Below are positions 58,161 to 64,000 of a stretch of 64,000 bases of DNA, one piece after another. Location of the stretch: the NCBI GenBank assembly GCA_045645805.1, contig JAZRJL010000083.1:13979-77978 (forward strand). Reading direction: 5' to 3'. The notes under the pieces are model-generated. The model had not been told where the DNA came from. It did not search any database and saw only the letters and a list, made by a program, of their open reading frames with translations. Origin of the DNA: SIG440 sp045645805 (GTDB lineage Bacteria > Bacillota > Clostridia > Monoglobales > Monoglobaceae). A program made the translations under genes and the position numbers. Within the stretch, counting starts at the first letter, position 1, and each line of letters starts with the position of its first letter.

Positions 58161-58868
58161 TTATTCTCCTTTTAATTCTTCTAACTCTTTATCAGTAAGC
58201 TCTCTCACTTTTCCAAGCTTTAAATCGTCATCAAGAATCAGATTTTTCATTTTAATTCTTTTTAAATAGATAACCTTGTTGTCTACCGCTTCAAACATTC
58301 GCTTTACCTGATGAAATTTACCCTCACAGATTGTAACCTCGGCAAAGTAGGGTTTTTCATTTGAAATTATGGTTAATGAGGCGGGAAGTGTGGTAAAATC
58401 GCCAAGGTCAATTCCTTTTTCAAAAATTTCAAAATCACTTTCCTTAACAGCCTTTTCAAGCTGAGCAATATAGGTTTTTGGTACGTGATGCTTTGGCGAA
58501 AGAAGCCTGTGGGCAAGGTCGCCGTCGTTGGTAAGAAGTAAAAGTCCCTCGGTATCAATATCAAGACGTCCAACGGGAAAGGCTTCAAAATGCCTGTATT
58601 CTTCAGGAATGAGGTCACAAACAACAGGCAGTTTTTTATCCCAGGTTGCTGAGACATATCCTGCAGGCTTGTTCATTAAAAGATATATAAATTTACGGTA
58701 GCACGCCTTTTTCCCATCAATATAAACATTTGAATTTTCAGGGTCAATATGAAGCTCGGGAGCTGGCTTTTTTATGCCCTCAACCTTTATTTTTCCTGAC
58801 TTTATTAACTTTTTAACTTCGGTACGTGTGCCAAAACCGCATTCCGATAAAAATTTGTCCAGTCGCAT
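58161..58868 (-). CDS. Pseudouridine synthase, RsuA/RluB family
   Basis: A 235-residue rRNA pseudouridine synthase. An N-terminal S4 domain (MRLDKFLSECGFGTRTEVKK) precedes the catalytic domain with GRLDIDTEGLLLLTNDG, where the Asp is the nucleophile, and the C-terminal CEGKFHQVKRMFEAV. It resembles RsuA (U516 of 16S rRNA) more than RluB, but the target is inferred. The kinase gene follows after 2 bases. Confidence 0.9.
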   Translation of the reverse strand: MRLDKFLSECGFGTRTEVKKLIKSGKIKVEGIKKPAPELHIDPENSNVYIDGKKACYRKFIYLLMNKPAGYVSATWDKKLPVVCDLIPEEYRHFEAFPVGRLDIDTEGLLLLTNDGDLAHRLLSPKHHVPKTYIAQLEKAVKESDFEIFEKGIDLGDFTTLPASLTIISNEKPYFAEVTICEGKFHQVKRMFEAVDNKVIYLKRIKMKNLILDDDLKLGKVRELTDKELEELKGE

Positions 58869-58960
58869 ATGTTTACTCCGGATATTATAAAAATTTATTA
58901 TATTAGAAATTTATTTTACATATATTAGTATAGAATAATATTTTCCAAGGAGAAAAATAA

Positions 58961-59407
58961 ATGAAAATTCATAACCTAAAAAAATATGTCGTTGTAATTC
59001 TTATATTATCTTTTTTGTTGTTTTCGTTAATGTATATTTTTTTCAGTATTGACAGCTCCTCCAACACAATGAATATTGAATACGCCAAAAATATGGGTTG
59101 GGAGGTTCTTCCGTCGCCTGTTGAAATTTCTCATTTTAAAATTCCCAGGGAATTTGATTCGGTTTATGAAACCTATAATTCTGTGCAAAAGCAATCCGGC
59201 TTTGACCTTGAGCCGTTTAAGGGAAAAAGCGTCACACGATATACCTACAATCTTCAAAACCACGAAATGTCTGAAAATATGGAAGTTTTTATGGGTATAA
59301 TTGTGTTTGAAAGCCGAATAATTGCTGCAGATATTTATTCTACAGATATGGAGGGCTTTCTGCACGGAATTTGTGAAACCTCAAAAATAAAGGTAGATTT
59401 AAAATAG
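58961..59407 (+). CDS. DUF4830-like membrane-anchored protein
   Basis: A 148-residue protein with one N-terminal membrane segment (about 8-30) and an extracytoplasmic domain. The motifs IPREFDSVYETYNSVQKQSG, FDLEPFKGKSVTRYTYNL and DMEGFLHGI correspond to what I recall of DUF4830, known only from Firmicutes and without a function. AAGGAG is upstream of the ATG. It is apparently monocistronic. Confidence 0.65.
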   Translation: MKIHNLKKYVVVILILSFLLFSLMYIFFSIDSSSNTMNIEYAKNMGWEVLPSPVEISHFKIPREFDSVYETYNSVQKQSGFDLEPFKGKSVTRYTYNLQNHEMSENMEVFMGIIVFESRIIAADIYSTDMEGFLHGICETSKIKVDLK

Positions 59408-59443
59408 TATATCACAAAACTTTTAATATGGCTATACTTTTTC

Positions 59444-59472
59444 TTGACTTTTTAATATTTAAATAGTAAAAT
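59444..59472 (+). promoter_or_regulatory. Sigma-A promoter of the sulfhydrylase gene
   Basis: TTGACT (59444-59449), 17-base spacer, TAAAAT (59467-59472). Confidence 0.8.
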
Positions 59473-59508
59473 GAAAGGGAAAATAGAAAAATGGGGGTAG
59501 TTTAACCA

Positions 59509-60786
59509 ATGAGAATAGAAACTAAGTGTATACAATCGGGATATACTCCCGAAAACGGCGAACCCAGAGTTCTGCCTATATATCAAAGCACCACCTGGAA
59601 GTATTCTTCAACCGAGCAAATGGGCAAGCTTTTTGACCTTGAAGAGAGCGGATATTTTTATACCCGTCTTGCAAACCCAACCAATGATGCTGTTGCGGCA
59701 AAAATTGCTGACCTTGAGGGCGGTGTTGCGGCAATTCTGACATCTTCGGGACAGGCTGCGTGCTTTTATTCAATTTTTAATATCTGTCAGGCAGGCGATC
59801 ATTTTGTATGCTCGTCATCGGTTTATGGCGGTACATTTAATCTTTTCGGGGTTACAATGAAAAAGCTTGGTATTGAGGTTACATTTGTTGACCCCGATGC
59901 TGATGAAGAAACCCTGAATGCTGCATTTAAGGAAAATACAAAGGCAATGTTCGGCGAGACAATCGCAAACCCTGCTCTTGTTGTTCTTGATATTGAAAAG
60001 TGGGCAAACATTGCTCATTCACATGGTGTTCCGCTGATTATTGACAACACCTTTGCAACACCAATCAACTGCCGTCCCTTTGAATGGGGTGCTGATATTG
60101 TTGTTCATTCAACCACCAAATATATGGACGGTCATGCCACCTCGGTTGGCGGCTGTGTTGTTGACAGCGGTAATTTTGACTGGGAAAAAAGCGGAAAGTT
60201 TCCCGGTCTTACCACACCTGATGCATCTTATCATGGCATAACCTATACCGAGAAGTTCGGTAAAGCGGCATACATAACAAAAATTACCGCTCAGGTAATG
60301 CGTGACCTTGGTTCAATCCCGTCACCCCATAATGCTTTTCTTCTTAATTTAGGTCTTGAAACCCTTCCTTTAAGAATGGAACGTCATTGCAGCAATGCAC
60401 AGGCTGTTGCGGAATTTTTGGCAAAGGACGAGCGTATCTCATGGGTTAAATACTGCGGTCTTGAGGGTGACAAATACCACGAGTTTGCAAAGAAGTATCT
60501 TCCAAACGGCTCATGCGGTGTTATTTCATTTGGTGTTAAGGGCGGCAGAGAGGCAGCTGTTACATTTATGGACAGCTTAAAGCTTGCGGCAATTGTTACC
60601 CACGTTGCAGATGCACGTACATCGGTTCTTCATCCTGCAAGTCATACCCACCGTCAGCTTAATGATGAAGAGCTTGAAAAGGCAGGCGTTACACCTGACC
60701 TTATCAGATTTTCGGTTGGTATTGAGAATGTTGATGATATTATTGACGACATCAAGCAGGCACTTGATTGTGTAAAAAAAGCGTAA
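59509..60786 (+). CDS. metY: O-acetylhomoserine sulfhydrylase / Cys-Met metabolism PLP enzyme
   Basis: Forms homocysteine (or methionine) from O-acetylhomoserine and sulfide. The 425-residue fold-type I PLP enzyme shows YTRLANPTNDAVAAKIADLEGG, SSGQAA, the IDNTFATP aspartate that contacts the PLP ring nitrogen, and the Schiff-base lysine K204 in STTKYMDGH. Length and the RLNDEELEKAG-like C-terminus (HRQLNDEELEKAGV) favour MetY over cystathionine synthase. Together with hom, lysC and metK it outlines a methionine/SAM pathway. No SAM riboswitch was seen in the 100-base leader. Confidence 0.88.
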   Translation: MRIETKCIQSGYTPENGEPRVLPIYQSTTWKYSSTEQMGKLFDLEESGYFYTRLANPTNDAVAAKIADLEGGVAAILTSSGQAACFYSIFNICQAGDHFVCSSSVYGGTFNLFGVTMKKLGIEVTFVDPDADEETLNAAFKENTKAMFGETIANPALVVLDIEKWANIAHSHGVPLIIDNTFATPINCRPFEWGADIVVHSTTKYMDGHATSVGGCVVDSGNFDWEKSGKFPGLTTPDASYHGITYTEKFGKAAYITKITAQVMRDLGSIPSPHNAFLLNLGLETLPLRMERHCSNAQAVAEFLAKDERISWVKYCGLEGDKYHEFAKKYLPNGSCGVISFGVKGGREAAVTFMDSLKLAAIVTHVADARTSVLHPASHTHRQLNDEELEKAGVTPDLIRFSVGIENVDDIIDDIKQALDCVKKA

Positions 60787-60830
60787 ATTATTAAAAGTTA
60801 AATATAAAAGTTACAAGAGAGGTTTTTAAA

Positions 60831-61769
60831 ATGAGAAAAATTATTGCATTGGTTTTAGTATGTATGATGGCACTTTCAACAGTTGCATTTGCTGCAGATT
60901 TTAAGGATATGCCAAACGACTGGTCAACTTCAGCTTTGGAAGCAGCAGTTAAAAACGGTCTTCTTACAGGCAGCGACGGTTACATAAAGGCTTCGGACAA
61001 TATGACCCGTGCTGAAATGGCTACAATTATGGTTCGTGCCTGCGGTGCAACCAAGGAAGTTGATATTTCAAGCTTTAGTGATGTAAAGCCAGAAGATTGG
61101 TTCTATACCTCAATGGCACGTGCAGTTGCAATGGGTGCATTCAATGGCTCGGACAACAAGCTTAACCCCAACAGCCCCATCACACGTCAGGAAGCATTTG
61201 TTGTTCTTTCACGTGTATTCGGTCTTGATGTAGATGATAATTCAGAGCTTGCAGCACTTGCTGCTTTCAAGGATGCAGAAAAAATTGCTGACTGGGCAGA
61301 AGGCGGCGTTGCAGCTATCGTATACAACGGTTATGTTGCAGGAAACGAAGGTTATATCAACCCCTTAAACAATATTTCACGTGCTGAATTTGCTGTTGTT
61401 ATGGACAGACTTATCAAATACTATATTGATGACAAAGAAGCTGCATTCCCCACAGACGGAAACGTAATGGTAAGAGCAAAGGATTATCCCTTAAACAGCC
61501 TTGATACAGAGTATATGGTTGTTGTAGGCGATTCAGTCGGTGATGCAGAATACAGTGTAGTTGACGGCAAAATTGGTGACAGAATTGTTCTTCGCGGCGG
61601 TTCGACTGTTAAGGTAAAGGGTCAGTATAACAAGGTTGTTGTTGCTGCTCCCGGAATTACTATAAACATTAATTCTGACGGTATAGGTCATATTCACGTT
61701 TGCAAGGGCAGCGTTGCTAAGTTTGATTCTTTTGTAGCAAACGAACAGGTTGCAGAGCCTGAGATTTAG
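60831..61769 (+). CDS. SLH-domain secreted protein
   Basis: A 312-residue exported protein: signal peptide (about 1-22, ending VAFAA), then three SLH domains (about 23-205; MTRAEMATIMVRAC, ITRQEAFVVLSRVF, ISRAEFAVVMDRLI) that bind secondary cell-wall polymers. The C-terminal part (about 215-312) is a beta-rich region (VVGDSVGDAEYSVVDGKIGD, ILRGGSTVKVKGQYN-like spacing, GITININSDGIGHIHV) typical of right-handed-helix-type repeats, without an enzyme motif. The HPr-kinase-like gene begins 10 bases after its stop with no terminator, so the two may share a transcript. Confidence 0.85.
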   Translation: MRKIIALVLVCMMALSTVAFAADFKDMPNDWSTSALEAAVKNGLLTGSDGYIKASDNMTRAEMATIMVRACGATKEVDISSFSDVKPEDWFYTSMARAVAMGAFNGSDNKLNPNSPITRQEAFVVLSRVFGLDVDDNSELAALAAFKDAEKIADWAEGGVAAIVYNGYVAGNEGYINPLNNISRAEFAVVMDRLIKYYIDDKEAAFPTDGNVMVRAKDYPLNSLDTEYMVVVGDSVGDAEYSVVDGKIGDRIVLRGGSTVKVKGQYNKVVVAAPGITININSDGIGHIHVCKGSVAKFDSFVANEQVAEPEI

Positions 61770-61779
61770 ACAAAACGAA

Positions 61780-62517
61780 ATGCCGAATAATATAAAGGTG
61801 GTTAAGGAAAAATACCGGATTGCCGGCATCAATACAGGGATTATCTCCCGCAAGGACTGGATTATTGAAAGACAGGCAAGACCTTATATTGCCGAATTTG
61901 AGGGTGTTCCCGACATTATTTGCGCAGTAGATGACAAAAGTCTTACGGAAAAAAGCAGTAATTTTCCTATGCTTACCATTCAGGAATGTGAATATATGTG
62001 GACGGGCGAGCAGTTTTGCCGTCAGCTTTTGGGTTTCGACGGGTTTATGCTTCATTCCTCGGCGGTTGTGTATAAAGACCGTGCCTACCTTTTTTCCGCA
62101 CCAAGCGGTACAGGAAAATCCACCCACACGGGGATTTGGCAGCGTGTTTTTGGTGAGGAAAATACCTATATCTTAAATGACGACAAGCCGGTTATCCGTA
62201 TGATTGACGGACAGGTTTATGTTTTTGGCACACCCTGGAGCGGCAAAACCGACCAAAACAGAAATGCAGGGGTTTTGCTGCAGGGAATCTGCTTTATAAA
62301 CAGAGCAGAGAAAAATCAAATAAATAAAATTGATACAAAAACAGCTATTTACAAAATACTTAATCAGACAATCAGACCCGACGGTGCTGACAAAATGACA
62401 CTGCTTCTTGATGTATTGGACAGGGTTCTTCAAAAAAGTGCGGTTTACGAAATGGGCTGCAATATGACAGACGATGCGGCAATTACCGCTTTTAAAGGAA
62501 TGAACGGGGTTTTGTAG
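61780..62517 (+). CDS. HPr kinase-like/PEPCK-fold ATP-binding protein
   Basis: A 245-residue protein of the HPr serine kinase C-terminal type, without the N-terminal domain of true HprK. It has Walker A SAPSGTGKST (106-115), NDDKPV (D134, D135) as the metal-binding Walker B equivalent and FGTPWSGKTDQNRNAG. Relatives are encoded with PqqD-like proteins in peptide-modification clusters (for example lasso-peptide kinases), and also in uncharacterised gut Firmicute loci. The start at 61780 is chosen from homology-like length; its ribosome site is weak, which suggests coupling to the SLH gene. Confidence 0.8.
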   Translation: MPNNIKVVKEKYRIAGINTGIISRKDWIIERQARPYIAEFEGVPDIICAVDDKSLTEKSSNFPMLTIQECEYMWTGEQFCRQLLGFDGFMLHSSAVVYKDRAYLFSAPSGTGKSTHTGIWQRVFGEENTYILNDDKPVIRMIDGQVYVFGTPWSGKTDQNRNAGVLLQGICFINRAEKNQINKIDTKTAIYKILNQTIRPDGADKMTLLLDVLDRVLQKSAVYEMGCNMTDDAAITAFKGMNGVL

Positions 62518-62532
62518 CTTGCGGAAGGATAA

Positions 62533-62808
62533 GTGAAAAATATGAAAATCAAAGAAGGTTTTATGTTAAGAACAGTTGCGGGACAGACAATAGTTGTCCC
62601 TGTAGGTAGTGCTGCTGTCAGCTTTAACGGAATGATAAGTCTTAACGAAAGCGGTGCTTTTTTGTGGAGTAAGCTGTCAGAGGAAAATGACCGTGACGGA
62701 CTTGTTAAAGCATTGCTTGATGAGTATGATGTAAAAAGAGAACTTGCCTGCTGCGGGGTTGATATGTTTTTGAAAAAACTGCGGGAGGCAAAGCTGCTTG
62801 ATGAATAA
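62533..62808 (+). CDS. PqqD-like peptide-chaperone protein (RRE fold)
   Basis: A 91-residue winged-helix protein of the PqqD family: GFMLRTVAGQTIVVPVG, the FNGMISLNESGAFLWSKL helix and the VDMFLKKLREAKLL C-terminal helix. PqqD-like domains (RREs) bind leader peptides and hand them to modifying enzymes. GTG 62533 lies 3 bases after AAGGA; ATG 62542 is the alternative. It follows the kinase gene by 15 bases and overlaps the peptidase gene by 8. No precursor peptide is apparent in the window. Confidence 0.85.
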   Translation: MKNMKIKEGFMLRTVAGQTIVVPVGSAAVSFNGMISLNESGAFLWSKLSEENDRDGLVKALLDEYDVKRELACCGVDMFLKKLREAKLLDE

Positions 62809-63259
62809 TTTTGAATATTCACATAAAAAAGTAAGACTTTGCGATGTTTTTCCTGAAATGAATGAGATTTTAGAGGGTGGCGGAAACGTCACCCTCAATC
62901 CAAAAGGGATAAGTATGATGCCTTTAATCAGGCAGGGCAAAGACGGGGTTGTTCTAAAAAAATCAGATAATGCCCCCAAAAAATATGATATTATCTTTTA
63001 TACAAGGCCAAACGGGCAATTTGTTTTGCACCGTATTGTAGGCAAACGCAAGGACGGGTACGTTCTTCGGGGTGACAATCAGGTTGAAAATGAATACGGT
63101 GTTAGGCCCGAATCAATAATTGCAACTGTTACCCATATCTGCCGTGACGGAAGGGTAATTTCATGCAAAAGCTTTAAATACAAGCTTTATGTGTGGTTTT
63201 TAAGACCATTCCGCCGTGTAAAAATTTTCTTGGGCAGAATGGTAAAAAAGGTAAATTAA
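62801..63259 (+). CDS. S24/S26 family (signal-peptidase-like) serine peptidase
   Basis: A 152-residue protein with the signal-peptidase/LexA-type catalytic core. The nucleophile is probably S38 in PKGISMMPLI. H77 in FVLHRIVG replaces the lysine of bacterial signal peptidase I, and D92 lies in LRGDNQ. This Ser-His-Asp pattern is that of the ER/SipW type. There is no N-terminal membrane segment, but the C-terminus is basic and aromatic (KLYVWFLRPFRRVKIFLG) and could bind the membrane. Its start overlaps the PqqD-like gene, so the two are translationally coupled. Confidence 0.8.
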   Translation: MNNFEYSHKKVRLCDVFPEMNEILEGGGNVTLNPKGISMMPLIRQGKDGVVLKKSDNAPKKYDIIFYTRPNGQFVLHRIVGKRKDGYVLRGDNQVENEYGVRPESIIATVTHICRDGRVISCKSFKYKLYVWFLRPFRRVKIFLGRMVKKVN

Positions 63260-63297
63260 AAATAATTCCTGTTTATATAATACAGAAGGTGATTTTT

Positions 63298-64000
63298 TTG
63301 AATAAAATCAAGGCAAAAGAATTTTTTAAAAAGCATTATTTTCTTCCTTTTGCGGTTTTGGCAATGCTTTTGCCACATATTCTGACAAAGCTTGCGTTTC
63401 CTGAACGGATGTTTGAAGCAACACTGCCGATAACACGGGTGGCTGCAAGTGTTTTTTCATTTTGTTGGATATTTATTTTTGTGTTCTTTTGCTCGGTGTT
63501 TTTAAATAAAAAATGGGGCAGAATTACATTTATTATTATAAGCACCTTTTTTACCGTGCTTGCTATGTGCCAATATGTGTATCATGGAATATTTGGACAG
63601 TTCTTCTGGCTTAAAAGCATTGCACTTTTGGGCGAGGGCGGTGAATATCTTGATTATGCCCTTGATTATCTTGATGCAAAATGCCTTTTGTGCACACTTT
63701 CCTCGGCGGCGGCAATTGTGTTTGCGGCTTTGGGATGGCAGAAAATCAGTTTCAGACACAAATGGTTAAATGGCTTGATTGTTGTTCCCATAGGGGTAAT
63801 TGCAGTATTTCACGGTATTTTTTCTTCCTCGTTGCTTGGCTCAAGCGATGACTGGAATTCATGGAGCAAGCCGTGGGTAATTTACAAAAACTTTACTGAT
63901 GTAAACAAGGATATTTCCCTTTCGGGTCTGTATCAGCACAGTATAAGGGATTTGTATAATACCGTCTTTCCAAAGAAAGGCTTTTCAAAAGAGGAATACA
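63298..64000 (+). CDS. Membrane-bound sulfatase/phosphoglycerol-transferase-like protein (3'-truncated by window edge)
   Basis: The frame is open from TTG 63298 (5 bases after AAGGTGA) to the window end, giving 234 residues of N-terminal sequence. Four or five hydrophobic segments are followed by a loop ending in VNKDISLSGLYQHSIRDLYN, the stretch that precedes the alkaline-phosphatase-like domain in LTA-synthase/sulfatase family membrane proteins. The catalytic domain lies outside the window, so the assignment rests on this layout. It follows the peptidase by 38 bases and is probably the fourth gene of the kinase-PqqD-peptidase run. Confidence 0.65.
   Translation, partial: MNKIKAKEFFKKHYFLPFAVLAMLLPHILTKLAFPERMFEATLPITRVAASVFSFCWIFIFVFFCSVFLNKKWGRITFIIISTFFTVLAMCQYVYHGIFGQFFWLKSIALLGEGGEYLDYALDYLDAKCLLCTLSSAAAIVFAALGWQKISFRHKWLNGLIVVPIGVIAVFHGIFSSSLLGSSDDWNSWSKPWVIYKNFTDVNKDISLSGLYQHSIRDLYNTVFPKKGFSKEEY

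Noticed and set aside
1..64000. tRNA or rRNA genes
   Set aside because: No TPsiC-type GGTTCGAATCC or cloverleaf pattern and no conserved rRNA segment were noticed on reading both strands.

Overview
The window is a chromosomal segment of an anaerobic, probably spore-forming Clostridia-type Firmicute of moderately low GC, most likely an uncultured gut lineage. The evidence is a stage II sporulation protein (SpoIIP), an HrcA/CIRCE-controlled hrcA-grpE-dnaK-dnaJ-prmA heat-shock operon, a clostridial 2[4Fe-4S] ferredoxin, a sodium-pumping decarboxylase, SLH-domain surface proteins and many strong sigma-A promoters with a 17-base spacer. No rRNA, tRNA, CRISPR array or prophage was found.

Layout. 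1-4.1 kb (+): 3' end of a dihydrodipicolinate-synthase-like gene, ApbE flavin transferase, a small membrane exporter, a PAP2 phosphatase carrying an in-frame repeat, and an M14 carboxypeptidase. 4.2-16.6 kb (mostly -): dgt-dnaG-rpoD, spoIIP, a sugar isomerase, TraX, flavodoxin, rlmD, a QueG-like protein, recR, a secreted stalk-domain protein and metK. 16.8-20.6 kb: an ECF S component and a uronate/KDG module (kdgK, eda, a YhcH-family protein, an IclR regulator and a candidate operator). 20.6-29 kb: mscL, an odd radical SAM protein, a REP-associated transposase (RAYT), typA, an SLH-anchored glycoside hydrolase, a Cu/Zn SOD-like protein and an AI-2E permease. 29-35.5 kb: the heat-shock operon. 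36-39.6 kb: serS, a coiled-coil protein, parB and parA, followed by two parS sites. 40-48.5 kb: MATE transporter, tex, a GIY-YIG cassette, rsmE, a histidine phosphatase, proB and dus. 48.7-55.2 kb: oadA, oadB, a biotin carrier, oadG, lysC and hom. 55.2-56.2 kb is a gene-poor AT-rich gap that may be near the replication origin. 56.2-64 kb (mostly +): ferredoxin, rsmG, pyridoxamine kinase, an RsuA-type synthase, a DUF4830-like protein, an O-acetylhomoserine sulfhydrylase, and a run made of an SLH protein, an HPr-kinase-like protein, a PqqD-like protein, an S24/S26 peptidase and a sulfatase-like membrane protein cut by the window end.

Function. The genes mix informational housekeeping with uronate-to-pyruvate catabolism, biotin-dependent Na+ pumping from oxaloacetate, and aspartate-family/sulfur amino acid synthesis (lysC, hom, metY, metK).

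The most unusual aspect is the non-coding layer. At least five families of palindromic repeats fill the intergenic spaces. The most striking, called family A here, has six substantial copies. Five look like three-way junctions, with one arm keeping a conserved asymmetric internal loop while its flanking stems change in compensatory fashion. The sixth is a minimal copy without the second arm. Each copy lies 0-8 bases beyond, or overlaps, the stop codon of a minus-strand gene. A second unusual structure is a tandem pair of covarying hairpin modules, each ending in a perfect parS site.
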